64,000 bases of DNA from Streptomyces sp. 3214.6 (lineage in GTDB: Bacteria > Actinomycetota > Actinomycetes > Streptomycetales > Streptomycetaceae). Below the pieces are notes generated by a model that did not search any database, had not been told where the DNA came from, and worked only from the letters and a program-made list of their open reading frames with translations. The DNA lies in the NCBI RefSeq assembly GCF_900129855.1, contig NZ_LT670819.1, forward strand, positions 3,782,001-3,846,000, read 5' to 3'. Positions within the stretch are counted from its first letter, which is position 1; the number at the start of each line of letters is the position of its first letter. This document shows, one piece after another, positions 43,688 to 52,377 of the stretch. Position numbers and translations under genes: made by a program.

Positions 43688-44862
43688 ACCCGGTGATCGT
43701 GGTGGGCGCGGGCCCGGTCGGCCTGTCGGCCGCGCTGGGCCTACGCTCGCGCGGACTGCCGGTCGTACTCCTGGAGGCGGACCCAGAGGACCGCGAACGG
43801 CCGGGCAGCCGGGCCCTGTTCGTGCACAAGGAGACGCTGCGGCTGCTCGACGGCATGTCCCCGGGCCTGGCCGCCGAGATCACGGCGTACGGCCGGACCT
43901 GGCACACCCGGCGCACCTTCTACCGGGGCCGTGAGGTGTACTCCCGCACCTTCCCGCCCCCGTCCGGGCTGCCGCCCTTCACCAGCCTGCGCCAGCTGGA
44001 CACCGAGCGCTTCCTGCGCGCCGCGTGCGAGCGGGCCGGAGTGGAGTTCGTCTGGGACACGCGGATCAGCGCCGTACGGGCGTCCGAGAACGGCGTCACA
44101 CTGACCGGCGAGGACGGCCGCGCCTGGGACGCCAAGTACGTCGTCGCCGCCGACGGCGCCCGCTCGGCCGTCCGAGGCGAGCTGGGCATCGCCATGGAGG
44201 GCGTGCGCGGCGAGGGCTTCCACGTCGTCGTGGACGTCGCCGACGTCCCGGGCGCCGAGCAGCCGCTGGAGCGGGTCTTCCACTACGAGCATCCGGGCGT
44301 CGGGGGGCGCAGCGTGATGCGGGTGCCGTTCACCGGCGGCTTCCAGGTCGACCTCCAGTGCCGCGACGACGACCAGGAGGAGGCCTACGGCACCGAGGAC
44401 GCCGTACGGGAGTGGCTGCCCGGGGTCGTGGGCGACGGGTACGCCGACCGGATCCTGTGGGTGTCGACGTACCGCTTCCTGCGCAAGGTCGCGGCCTCCT
44501 TCACCGACCCGCACGGGCGGGTGCTGCTCGTCGGGGAGGCCGCGCACCTGTTCCCGCCGTTCGGGGCGCGCGGCATGAACAGCGGGATCGCGGACGCGGC
44601 AGCGGCGGCGCAGGCGATCGCCGCCGGGACGGCCCAGGCCGTACGCGAGTTCGCCGAAGTACGGCGCGCGGCGGGGCTGTTCAACAGCGAGGCCGCCGGA
44701 ATCGCCCTGGACCACCTGCGCCCGCAGCGCCGGATCGTACGACTCAGGCAACGTGCGGCGGCCGCGCTCGCGCCCGTGCTGCCGTCGTGCGGCTCATGGC
44801 TGGAACACGCGCCGTACGGGCCCCGGGTCGGAGCTCCGGCGGCGGCGGGCGGGAAGTACTGA
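43684..44862 (+). CDS. FAD-dependent aromatic monooxygenase
   Basis: 392 residues of the p-hydroxybenzoate-hydroxylase class: N-terminal VIVVGAGPVGLSAALGLRSRG (GxGxxG), the DG motif VVAADGARSAVRGELG, and the second FAD site LLVGEAAHLFPPFGARGMNSGIADA. It would use NAD(P)H and O2 to hydroxylate an aromatic ring, possibly that of aminobenzoate or its CoA ester. GTG start overlaps the ligase stop. Ends 20 bases before pabC. Confidence 0.92.
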   Translation: MNPVIVVGAGPVGLSAALGLRSRGLPVVLLEADPEDRERPGSRALFVHKETLRLLDGMSPGLAAEITAYGRTWHTRRTFYRGREVYSRTFPPPSGLPPFTSLRQLDTERFLRAACERAGVEFVWDTRISAVRASENGVTLTGEDGRAWDAKYVVAADGARSAVRGELGIAMEGVRGEGFHVVVDVADVPGAEQPLERVFHYEHPGVGGRSVMRVPFTGGFQVDLQCRDDDQEEAYGTEDAVREWLPGVVGDGYADRILWVSTYRFLRKVAASFTDPHGRVLLVGEAAHLFPPFGARGMNSGIADAAAAAQAIAAGTAQAVREFAEVRRAAGLFNSEAAGIALDHLRPQRRIVRLRQRAAAALAPVLPSCGSWLEHAPYGPRVGAPAAAGGKY

Positions 44863-44882
44863 GCGGGAAGTAGGAGGCAGGG

Positions 44883-45719
44883 GTGACTGCACAACTGACG
44901 GCGGCCGGGGCCGAGGAAGGCCTGTTGACCTGGACGCCCAGCCGGGGCCTGACGGTGGAACCGGACTCCGCGACGAACGGTCCGCTGCTGGTCGCGGACT
45001 CGTGGCTGGTGCGCGAGGGCCGGGTGCGCGGGTACGGGCGACACCGGGAGCGGTTTCTGCGGGCCTGCGCCGAGTCCGACGGGCCCGGGCCCGGGCCGCG
45101 TCGGCTGGTCGAGTTCTGGCACGACATGACGGCCGCGCTGCCGCGCACGGGTGAGTGGTTCCCCCGGGTGGAACTCGCCGCCGGCTCCCGGGAACTGCGG
45201 CTACGGCTACGGCACGCGCCCCCGCTCGGCAGCGAGGTGCGCCTGTGGGCGGCCGGTCAGCCCGATCCACGGGCCCTGCCCCGGCGCAAGGGCCCCGACC
45301 TGGACGCCCTGGCCCGGGTGCGCGGGCGGGCGGTCGAAGAGGGGGCGCAGGAAGGGATCCTGGTCGACTCGTCGGGGACGGTCCTGGAGTCGGCGACCGC
45401 GAGCGTCCTGTGGTGGGAGGACGACACCCTCTGCCTCCCCCCGGCCGGGTCGCCCCTGCTCCCCGGCATCACCGCCGGGCTGATCCAGGAACGGGCCCTG
45501 CGGTCCGGCATCCGCGTCGCCCACCGCAAGCGGACGGTGCCCGAGCTGGCCGGCCGCGAGGTGTGGCTCGTCAACGCGCTGCACGGCATCCGCCCGGTGA
45601 CGAGCTGGACCGGGACCGGGACGGGAATCGAAGTGCCGATGACGGCCGGTCCGGCGACGCGGGCGACGGAATGGAGGAACTGGCTGGAAACACTCCAGGA
45701 GCCGCTTCCGGACATGTGA
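44883..45719 (+). CDS. pabC: Aminodeoxychorismate lyase (PabC), class IV PLP enzyme
   Basis: 278 residues. Releases pyruvate from aminodeoxychorismate to give 4-aminobenzoate, completing the route begun by PabAB. Motifs: PLP Lys in PRRKGPDLDALARVRGRA, ILVDSSGTVLESATASVLWW and PAGSPLLPGITAGLIQERA. GTG at 44883 with AGGAGG upstream. Last gene of the operon, followed by a hairpin. The substrate is inferred from context; class IV enzymes also include branched-chain aminotransferases. Confidence 0.9.
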   Translation: MTAQLTAAGAEEGLLTWTPSRGLTVEPDSATNGPLLVADSWLVREGRVRGYGRHRERFLRACAESDGPGPGPRRLVEFWHDMTAALPRTGEWFPRVELAAGSRELRLRLRHAPPLGSEVRLWAAGQPDPRALPRRKGPDLDALARVRGRAVEEGAQEGILVDSSGTVLESATASVLWWEDDTLCLPPAGSPLLPGITAGLIQERALRSGIRVAHRKRTVPELAGREVWLVNALHGIRPVTSWTGTGTGIEVPMTAGPATRATEWRNWLETLQEPLPDM

Positions 45720-45732
45720 TCAAAAACAAACG

Positions 45733-45763
45733 ATGGGCATCGGTAATTACCACCGATGCCCAT
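45733..45763. terminator. Hairpin between pabC and the AhpD-like gene
   Basis: ATGGGCATCGGT (45733-45744) pairs perfectly with ACCGATGCCCAT (45752-45763) around AATTACC. Serves as terminator for both converging transcripts. Confidence 0.88.
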
Positions 45764-45803
45764 ATTCGACGCGCCCCGTATTACCTCTCGATTACTTCCT
45801 TGA

Positions 45804-46289
45804 TTACTTCTTGGCAGGCTGATAAGCACCCGGAACCATGCGCGTCGCGATCGCGATCCGGTTGTACGCGTTGATGACCGTGGCCGCCCAGATCAGCGCC
45901 GCGACCTGTGCCTCGTCGAAGACGGCCGCGGCCTCGGCGTAGACGTCGTCCGGCACGTGCCCATCAGCGACGAAGGTCACGGCCTCGGTCAACGCCAGTG
46001 CGGCGCGCTCTCGTTCGCTGAAGAAGGGGGTTTCCCGCCAGGCGTTCAGCGCGTAGATGCGCTGCTCGGTCTCGTCCGCCGCGCGGGCGTCCTTGGTGTG
46101 CATGTCGAGGCAGAACGCGCAGCCGTTGAGCTGCGAGGCACGGATCCGGATCAGTTCGAGAAGCTCGGGCTCGACCTTGGCGTCCTGCGCCGCGGAAACG
46201 GCCGCGCCGTGCAGGGAGCCCATCGCGGCGGAAACGTCGGGGGTTATCTTCTTGAGGGCCACGCGGGACACGGAATTGTTCTTCGTCAT
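45804..46289 (-). CDS. Carboxymuconolactone decarboxylase/AhpD-like alkylhydroperoxidase
   Basis: 161 residues with the redox CxxCxxxH motif in NGCAFCLDMHTKDA and the family segments RIRASQLNG and ALIWAATVINAYNRIAIA. Members reduce peroxides through the Cys pair. ATG at 46289; an upstream in-frame start lies 13 codons earlier. Convergent with the PABA operon; whether it belongs to it is unclear. Confidence 0.9.
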   Translation of the reverse strand: MTKNNSVSRVALKKITPDVSAAMGSLHGAAVSAAQDAKVEPELLELIRIRASQLNGCAFCLDMHTKDARAADETEQRIYALNAWRETPFFSERERAALALTEAVTFVADGHVPDDVYAEAAAVFDEAQVAALIWAATVINAYNRIAIATRMVPGAYQPAKK

Positions 46290-46347
46290 GGGTAAGACTC
46301 TATCCGGGAAAAGGAAGAATCCAACCACTTTCGAGAAGAAGAGCGAC

Positions 46348-46400
46348 TTACGCCGCCTTCGACTCGCACCACACCGACGTGCCCCGCTGCCCCGAGCGGT
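46348..46400 (-). pseudogene. Remnant of the 3' end of an RsbW-like gene
   Basis: On the minus strand this reads HRSGQRGTSVWCESKAA then TAA, matching the C-terminus of the intact gene at 57895-58311 (SRMGHRGKLVWCELKAA) at most positions. Nothing upstream is alignable, so only the last ~17 codons survive between the AhpD-like gene and manB. Confidence 0.6.
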
Positions 46401-46437
46401 GGGAGCCTCGATCCTTCGCCCGGCGCGCCGGGCGCCC

Positions 46438-47787
46438 TCAGCCCCGAACCAGGACGAGCACCCGGTCGCGCAGGGCGTCGACGGCTTCCTGGAGGGGCGC
46501 CTCGACGTTCAGCCGGAGCAGGGGCTCGGTGTTCGACGGCCGGAGATTGAACCAGCGGCCGTCGCCCAGGTCCACTGTCAGCCCGTCCAGCCTGTCGGTG
46601 GTGGCTCCTTCCTCGCTGTAGAGGGCTTCGACCCGGTCAAGGGTTCCGGTCACGTCTGCGACCACGGAGTTGATCTCACCGGAGGCCGCGTAGCGGGAGT
46701 AGCCGGCGGTCAGCTCGGACAGCGGGCGGTCCTGCTCGCCGAGGGCGGCCAGCACGTGAAGGGCGGTGAGCATCCCGGTGTCGGCACGCCAGAAGTCCCG
46801 GAAGTAGTAGTGGCCGGAGTGCTCGCCGCCGAAGACCGCGTCGTGCTCGGCCATCGCGGCCTTCATGAACGAGTGGCCGACCCGGGAGCGGACCGGCGTG
46901 CCGCCATGCTCACGGATGATCTCGACGGCGCCCGCGGAGGTGATCACGTTGTGTACAACGGCCGAGCCGGGGTGACGGGCCAGCTCACGCGCGGCGACCA
47001 GGCCGACGACGGCCGAGGGGGACACCGCCTCGCCGCGCTCGTCGACGAAGAAGCACCGGTCGGCGTCTCCGTCGAAGGCGAGGCCGATGTCGGCGCCGAC
47101 GGCACGGACCCGGGCCTGAAGGTCGACGAGGTTCTTCGGGTCCAGGGGATTGGCCTCGTGATGGGGGAAGCTGCCGTCGAGTTCGAAGTACAGGGGGTCG
47201 ACGTCGACGGGCAGGCCGTCGAAGACGGCCGGGACGGTGTGGCCGGCCATGCCGTTGCCGGCGTCCACGACCGCTGTCAGGCGGCGGTTGCCCTTGAGGG
47301 GGACGAGAGCGTTGAGGTGGGCGGCGTAGTCGCCGAGCAGATTCTGGGGGGTGGTGGTGCCGGGGCGGGCCGCCGGTCCCGGAATGTCGTCGGCCTCCAG
47401 CCAGGACCGTATCCGCCCCAGCCCGGAACTCTCACCGATGGGCGCCGCTCCGGCGCGGCACAACTTGATGCCGTTGTCCCTGGCCGGGTTGTGGCTGGCG
47501 GTGATCATCGCACCGGGCAGGTCGAGGCTGCCGGAGGCGTAGTACAGGTAGTCGGTAGAGCCGAGCCCGGCATCGACGATGTCCGCCCCCGCGGCATTCG
47601 CCCCCGCGGCGAACGCCGCGGCCAGCTCCGGGCTGCTGTCGCGCATGTCGCGGGCGACCACGATCCGCGGCGCGTCGGTGAGCCGGACGAAGAGGGCGCC
47701 GATCCTGCGGGCGAGGTCGGCGTTCAGTTGTACGGGGACCTCGCCACGGATGTCGTAGGCCTTGACGAGACGTGAGTAGTCGGGCAC
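46438..47787 (-). CDS. manB: Phosphomannomutase/phosphoglucomutase
   Basis: 449 residues. Interconverts mannose-6-P and mannose-1-P (or the glucose analogues). Active-site phosphoserine in ITASHNPARDNGIK, metal site AFDGDADRCFF, sugar-binding GGEHSGHYYF and phosphate-binding LRPSNTEPLLRL. GTG at 47787 with GAAAGGG upstream. Last gene of the exopolysaccharide operon, where it should supply mannose-1-P to the nucleotidyltransferase encoded just upstream (AlgC-equivalent). Confidence 0.95.
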   Translation of the reverse strand: MPDYSRLVKAYDIRGEVPVQLNADLARRIGALFVRLTDAPRIVVARDMRDSSPELAAAFAAGANAAGADIVDAGLGSTDYLYYASGSLDLPGAMITASHNPARDNGIKLCRAGAAPIGESSGLGRIRSWLEADDIPGPAARPGTTTPQNLLGDYAAHLNALVPLKGNRRLTAVVDAGNGMAGHTVPAVFDGLPVDVDPLYFELDGSFPHHEANPLDPKNLVDLQARVRAVGADIGLAFDGDADRCFFVDERGEAVSPSAVVGLVAARELARHPGSAVVHNVITSAGAVEIIREHGGTPVRSRVGHSFMKAAMAEHDAVFGGEHSGHYYFRDFWRADTGMLTALHVLAALGEQDRPLSELTAGYSRYAASGEINSVVADVTGTLDRVEALYSEEGATTDRLDGLTVDLGDGRWFNLRPSNTEPLLRLNVEAPLQEAVDALRDRVLVLVRG

Positions 47788-47878
47788 GGAAACCCTTTCG
47801 TTGTCGGGGCGGTCCGGGGCCGACGGACCCGGCTCCGGGGCGAGGCATCTGGCGTCACGGCTCCACAGGTGCGGAGCC

Positions 47879-47925
47879 GCCTCCGCGTCCGCCGAAGCGG
47901 AGACAGCGCAGACAGACGCGGAGGC
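47879..47925 (-). other. Complex hairpin between the nucleotidyltransferase gene and manB
   Basis: GCCTCCGCGTC and GACGCGGAGGC form an 11-bp stem whose loop holds a second hairpin (TCCGC/GCGGA). A smaller GGCTCC/GGAGCC stem precedes it at 47859-47878. It may attenuate transcription into manB, stabilise mRNA ends or terminate partly. Confidence 0.55.
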
Positions 47926-47987
47926 GCCACGCAGACAGCGGGGATGCGGTGGTGTGCTACGAGGGAATCGGCCGGCTGGGACCTGTC

Positions 47988-48752
47988 CTAGGCGGCGACC
48001 GCCTGGACCCAGCCGAACGCCGTGATCTCCTTCGTCGCCGTCTTCAGGTCCTTGGCGTTGTCCACGCCGCGCCAGTACCCGTTGATCCGGTACGCCGACA
48101 GTCGGCCCTCCCGCGCCAGCTCGGGGAAGGTGGTGTCCTCGTGGTCGCCCAGGTCCGGCAGGAGCGCGGTGACCTCCGGCTCGAACAGGTACACCCCCGC
48201 GTTGATCCAGTGCGGCAGCACCGGCGCCTCGGTGAAGCTCGTCACCCGGTCGGAGTGGGTCATTTCCACGATCCCGTACGGCGACTTCAACGGCGTCACC
48301 GCCAGTGTGGCGAGCGCGTCCCGCTCGACGTGCGCCCTCGCCAGGTCGCGCAGAGAGAAACGGGTGAGGATGTCGCCGTTGAGGCCCACCCACCGCTCTC
48401 CGGGGAACGGGAGGTGGGCGGCGGCGTACTTCAGACCACCGCCGCGGCCGAGCGGCTCGTCTTCGACGACGACCCGTACGTGCAGCGGAAGCCGGTTCGC
48501 GGCCACGTACTCGCGCAGCACGTCGGCCCGGTAGCCGCAGGAGATGACCACCTCCTCGATGCCCTCGGCCGCCAGCCAGTGCGCCTGGTGCTCGAAGATG
48601 GGCCGTCCGGCCACCTCCACCAGGGCCTTGGGGACGTGATCGGTGTAGGGACGCAGCCTGCTGGCCTGGCCTCCGGCGAGGATAACGGCCTGTCGGACGT
48701 GCGATCCGCCCCAGCCGGTGATGGCGAGAGCCGTGTCATGCGTGATGGTCAT
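47988..48752 (-). CDS. NDP-sugar pyrophosphorylase (mannose-1-P guanylyltransferase-like)
   Basis: 254 residues, short RmlA/ManC-type nucleotidyltransferase: signature QAVILAGGQASRLRPYTDHVPKAL (NTP binding), VVEDEPLGRGGGL, the Asp in VGLNGDILT and HWINAGVYLFEPEV. With ManB downstream it would produce GDP-mannose (AlgA-equivalent), although substrate cannot be read from sequence alone. ATG at 48752 with GGAGGG upstream. Confidence 0.9.
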   Translation of the reverse strand: MTITHDTALAITGWGGSHVRQAVILAGGQASRLRPYTDHVPKALVEVAGRPIFEHQAHWLAAEGIEEVVISCGYRADVLREYVAANRLPLHVRVVVEDEPLGRGGGLKYAAAHLPFPGERWVGLNGDILTRFSLRDLARAHVERDALATLAVTPLKSPYGIVEMTHSDRVTSFTEAPVLPHWINAGVYLFEPEVTALLPDLGDHEDTTFPELAREGRLSAYRINGYWRGVDNAKDLKTATKEITAFGWVQAVAA

Positions 48753-48764
48753 CGTGGGGTCCCT

Positions 48765-48872
48765 CCTGGAACGAAACGTTCGGGCGAAAGGTGTGGACGA
48801 ACGGTGCGGGCGAAAGGCGGGGACGAACGGTGCGGGCGGGAGGCATGGATGGACGGTGCGGGCGAAAGGTTC
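48765..48872. repeat. Tandem 26-27-base repeat
   Basis: Four head-to-tail copies of a GGACGAACGGTGCGGGCGAAA-like unit with small changes, filling the gap between the lyase gene and the nucleotidyltransferase gene. Shorter blocks GAACGGTGCGGGCG are exact in the inner copies. Confidence 0.75.
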
Positions 48873-49755
48873 AGACGTTCGGAAGCGGGTCGATCGGTCG
48901 GTCGGACACCGCGAACGCCGCGAAGTCGGCGTACTGCGAACGCACCGTCGCCCAGCTCGGGTCGCTGCCGCCGAAAAAGGTCGAGAAGAGCACTCCGTCG
49001 ATGCCGAGCCGCTCGGTGGTACGGAATTCCAGTCCGCCCTGGCTCAGCACCTGCCGCCCGTCGACGTGGACGGTCACGTTTCCGTCCAGGCGGCCCGGTC
49101 GGTTGAGGCGTACGGCCTGTTCGACGCACACCCAGCGGCCGACCGGCCAGGCCCAGGAGCCACGGCCGAGCGAGGTGCCGTGGGCAACCGACGTCGGCAG
49201 ATAGGCGTAGACCTCGGCGGCGCCGTGCGCGCGCCACATGTAGCGGGTGGACAGTCCGTCGCCGCCGTCGGGAATACGGCGACCGCTCGTCACCGTCCCG
49301 CCGTACAGTCCGGGCAGCTTGCCACCCTTGACGAAGTCGAAGTCCTCCGGGAACCGCACGTAGTAACGAAGGTGGAGGAAGTCGACGGCGCCGTTCACCA
49401 GCGCGAGGTAGAGCTGCGCTCCTCCCTGGGGCCGGTCGTACTCTCGCGCCACGCTCGGGCTGGCGGAGCGGGCCGGGTAGTGCACCCGCAGCAGCCGGCC
49501 CAACGCGGGAGGGCTGACCGGCAGCAGCTCGACTCGGGAGAGGCCGAACGAACCGCCCGAACGTGCCGTGAGACGGGGGCCGAAGAACCGGGCCAGGGCT
49601 GCCGGGTCCGCGCCCAGCGGGGTGGCCGAGCCGACGGAGGGCCCCGGGGAGTCGGACGTGCCGCTCCCCGGGCCGGAGGAGCAGGCGGCGAGCCCCGCAC
49701 CGATCGTGGTGACCCCCAAGGCCGTGATGAACTGCCGTCTGCGCACTGCCGCCAC
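48871..49755 (-). CDS. Polysaccharide lyase family 14-like Tat lipoprotein
   Basis: 294 residues. N-terminus RRRQFITALG is a twin-arginine signal and LAAC a lipobox, so it is exported folded and lipid-anchored. The body has the PL14 pattern: LHLRYYVRFPEDFDFVKG GKLPGLYGG, DGLSTRYMWRAHGAAEVYAYLP, GSWAWPVGRWVCVEQAVRLN, and GIDGVLFSTFFGGSDPSWA. PL14 enzymes cleave uronate polymers such as alginate or glucuronan, fitting an AlgL-like trimming role in this operon. Confidence 0.85.
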   Translation of the reverse strand: MAAVRRRQFITALGVTTIGAGLAACSSGPGSGTSDSPGPSVGSATPLGADPAALARFFGPRLTARSGGSFGLSRVELLPVSPPALGRLLRVHYPARSASPSVAREYDRPQGGAQLYLALVNGAVDFLHLRYYVRFPEDFDFVKGGKLPGLYGGTVTSGRRIPDGGDGLSTRYMWRAHGAAEVYAYLPTSVAHGTSLGRGSWAWPVGRWVCVEQAVRLNRPGRLDGNVTVHVDGRQVLSQGGLEFRTTERLGIDGVLFSTFFGGSDPSWATVRSQYADFAAFAVSDRPIDPLPNV

Positions 49756-49881
49756 TCCCGTCGCCCGGTGTACCGGACTGTCGGTCTCCGCGATCCCTGC
49801 CGGTATCTGTTGATCTCTATTGGTGTCTATTGGTCTCTGCTGATCTCTGACGACCTGTGGGTCAGGTCCTCGTACGGTCCG

Positions 49882-52038
49882 CTAACCCGCGCTGACGACC
49901 CGGTAGTCCACCTCCTGCGTCGTGCTCGGCGCCGTGTGCAGGGTGAGGGTGCCGTCGGCGGAGGCCGTGCCGGTGGCGAGCGTGGTGCCGCCCGCGGTCA
50001 GCGCGTAGCTCGCGCCCGCGGTCAGCCCGGTGGCGGCGAAGGCGAGGTCGGTTCCGGCGGTGCCGGGCGCGACCAGGACCTCGTAGGCTCCGGCTGCGGA
50101 GGGCACGCGGCCCTTCGCGGTGCCGCTCGCGGGGACCACCGCGACCGACTGCGGGGTGACGGTCACCTGGGAGGTGCCGACGGTCGCCGCGGTCAGCGTC
50201 GCCGTGCTGCCGGCCCCCGAGGAGCCGAGGGCGGTGGTGACGGCCGGGTAGCCGCTCGCCTTGTAGACGGTGCCGGCGGAGCCGGTGAACGTCGCCGAGC
50301 TGACCGAGTCCACCGACGCCTTCGTGGACTGCTTGACGTCCTTGAACGTGATGCTGCCCGGTGTGGTCGAGTCGCCCTTCACCGAGTACGTCAGCGACGT
50401 GGGGACGGTGTTGCCGGAGAACACGGTCCCCGTGCTCCACTGGGTGAGTACACCGGAGGAGAACACACCGCTGAACGTGTTGCCGGTGAAGACCGTCCCG
50501 TCGGTCTGGTTCAGCTTCACCACGTTGCTGGAGGTCGTGTCGAAGGTGTTGCCGGTGAAGACGAGGTTGGTCGGCCGGCCGGTGCTGTTGGTGTAGGCCG
50601 GGATGTCCGAGCCCTGGTAGGTGAAGACCGCGTACTGGCTGCTGTTCGTCACCGTGTTGCCGGTCGTGGTGATGTTCCTCGAGCCGACGCTGTAGCGCAG
50701 CCCGTACTCCGCGCCGGTGACGGTGTTGTTGCGGATGGTGTCGCCACTGCTGTCGAAGACCGCGATGCCGGAGCCGTTGGGCTGGTCGTGGACGTAGTTG
50801 TTCTCGATGACGCTGTCGGTGACCCCGCGGTGGATCATGATGCCGTGGACCTGGTTGTCCGACGGGTCGTCGTCACCGGTCGGGACGTACGGCGGAATGC
50901 CGTTGTGGTCGACCTCGTTGTACGCGATCTCCAGGTGGTCACAGCGCTGCGAGCAGATGATCCCGTGGTCGCCGTTGTCGTGCGAATGGTTGTGCGTGAT
51001 CGTCAGGTAGTCGGAGTCGTCGTGCGGGTCGAGCCCGTACATGACGTTGTGGTCGTACTCGTTGCCGGTGAAGGCCATGCCGTACGCGTCGAACGTGTAC
51101 GTGCCCATGAAGTTGTCGTGGAACCGGCTGCTGGTCTGCGAGCCGTAGACGTTCAGCGCCGCGCACACGTCGAGGTGGGTGGAGTCGCAGCCGCGGCCCT
51201 TGTAGGACACGCCGTAGCTCTCGGCGGCGTGCGAGCCGAGGTAGCCGATGTCGCTGTCCTTGATGTCCATCCGCGACTCGCGCGGTGTGCCGTCGGTGTC
51301 CAGGTACGACAGCGCCCGGATGAAGGCGCGCGCCCGTGAGCCGGAGACGGCGTTCGCCGGCAGGTAGGGGTCGGTGTCGGGGGCGCCGGTGGCATCGTCC
51401 CAGGACGTGATGTGCACGGAGTCGATGTCGATGCCGCCGTACTGCGCGGTGATGGAGCTGACATGGGTGGCGACGTTGTCGGACAGGCTGCGCAGCCGCA
51501 GGGTGTCGACGTCGCCGCCGACCGATGTGCCGTGCAGTTCGAGAGTGGCGCCGTTCTGGACGACCAGGTCCGCGCTCAGTTCCCAGGTGTTGGTGCCGGG
51601 GCCCGTCTCCACCAGTGGCGCGGACGGGCAGAGGGCGTCGATGGCCGACAGGCTTGCGGTGCCCGAGGTCAGGTAGATGGTGTTGGTACTGCTGGCGTAC
51701 CGGACCTGGCCGGAGCACGAGGCGGCCTGGGCCGGCGCTCCGAACAGCACGACCGGGCCGGTCAGCAGTCCGAGGACGCCGAGGGAAACGGCAAGGCGCC
51801 GGGGGGAGCGGCCCTCACGGGCATCCCTCCTGGCCGACCGGGTGAAAGGGACCGTCGGGAGGCCGACCCGAGCCCGTCCGGCCGGGCCGGCCTGGACGGA
51901 CGGGACGACCGGGACGGCTAGGGCGGTCGAGCCGACCAGGGCGGTCGGGGCGACCGGGACGGCCGAGCCCGACAGGGCCGTCGGGGCGACCGGGGCGGCC
52001 GGGGCGACCGGGCCTGGTCTGAGTGGCTGGTCGTTCAT
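49882..52038 (-). CDS. AlgG-like poly-mannuronate C5-epimerase, secreted beta-helix protein
   Basis: 718 residues. N-terminal ~80 residues are Pro/Val/Ala repeats, then a signal peptide ending GAPAQAAS (about 81-107), then a right-handed parallel beta-helix with CASH repeats. Residues 333-345 read MYGLDPHDDSDYL, containing the DPHD motif (337-340) on which AlgG epimerases depend; it is followed by HDNGDHGIICSQRCDHLE and HGIMIHRG as in AlgG. The last ~130 residues are a Gly/Thr-rich C-terminal domain. Likely converts mannuronate-type residues in the polymer. AGGAG precedes the ATG. Confidence 0.85.
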   Translation of the reverse strand: MNDQPLRPGPVAPAAPVAPTALSGSAVPVAPTALVGSTALAVPVVPSVQAGPAGRARVGLPTVPFTRSARRDAREGRSPRRLAVSLGVLGLLTGPVVLFGAPAQAASCSGQVRYASSTNTIYLTSGTASLSAIDALCPSAPLVETGPGTNTWELSADLVVQNGATLELHGTSVGGDVDTLRLRSLSDNVATHVSSITAQYGGIDIDSVHITSWDDATGAPDTDPYLPANAVSGSRARAFIRALSYLDTDGTPRESRMDIKDSDIGYLGSHAAESYGVSYKGRGCDSTHLDVCAALNVYGSQTSSRFHDNFMGTYTFDAYGMAFTGNEYDHNVMYGLDPHDDSDYLTITHNHSHDNGDHGIICSQRCDHLEIAYNEVDHNGIPPYVPTGDDDPSDNQVHGIMIHRGVTDSVIENNYVHDQPNGSGIAVFDSSGDTIRNNTVTGAEYGLRYSVGSRNITTTGNTVTNSSQYAVFTYQGSDIPAYTNSTGRPTNLVFTGNTFDTTSSNVVKLNQTDGTVFTGNTFSGVFSSGVLTQWSTGTVFSGNTVPTSLTYSVKGDSTTPGSITFKDVKQSTKASVDSVSSATFTGSAGTVYKASGYPAVTTALGSSGAGSTATLTAATVGTSQVTVTPQSVAVVPASGTAKGRVPSAAGAYEVLVAPGTAGTDLAFAATGLTAGASYALTAGGTTLATGTASADGTLTLHTAPSTTQEVDYRVVSAG
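51893..52020. repeat. Minisatellite coding the Pro-Val-Ala leader
   Basis: Imperfect repeats of GGGGCGACCGGG and GGGCGGTCG-type units at the 5' end of the AlgG-like gene, encoding its PVAPTALVGS-like leader before the signal peptide. Confidence 0.65.
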
Positions 52039-52377
52039 GCGAGGCTCCTGACACGTCCCCCGCCGTTCGGCACTGAACTGCGGGGGCGCTGTTTGCGGTG
52101 AGGACGGGCGGCGCTCGTTCCGGAGAGTTCTCCGGCCGTCCTGTGATGTGCGCCGTATCCGATTGGGTGGTGCGGTTGTCCGCCGGGGGTGGACCGTCGC
52201 CCGGCCGGGGGCCTACGTCGGGCCCCGGGAGGCGTCCGACGGGCTTCCGGGGGGCGTATACGTCGGTCCCTCCGGGGGGTACGTCGGCTGCCACGCCGGA
52301 CCCTTCGGCGGTGCGGAGCCGATGGCGTCACCCGGGGACCGATGCCTCTCGGCCCCCGGGTCGGCCCGTCCCTCAGG
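52039..52377. other. Intergenic region before the AlgG-like gene
   Basis: 339 bases with no gene. Around 52200-52300 a degenerate repeat (CCGGGGG..TACGTCGG) occurs three times. A stretch near 52140-52190 is less GC-rich (CACATCACAG, CAATCGGATACGG on the minus strand) and may hold a secondary promoter for the epimerase gene. Confidence 0.4.

Noticed and set aside
48718..51339. An 873-codon forward open frame across the lyase and epimerase genes
   Set aside because: It spans repeats and two genes with recognisable families on the other strand; no ribosome site or domain.
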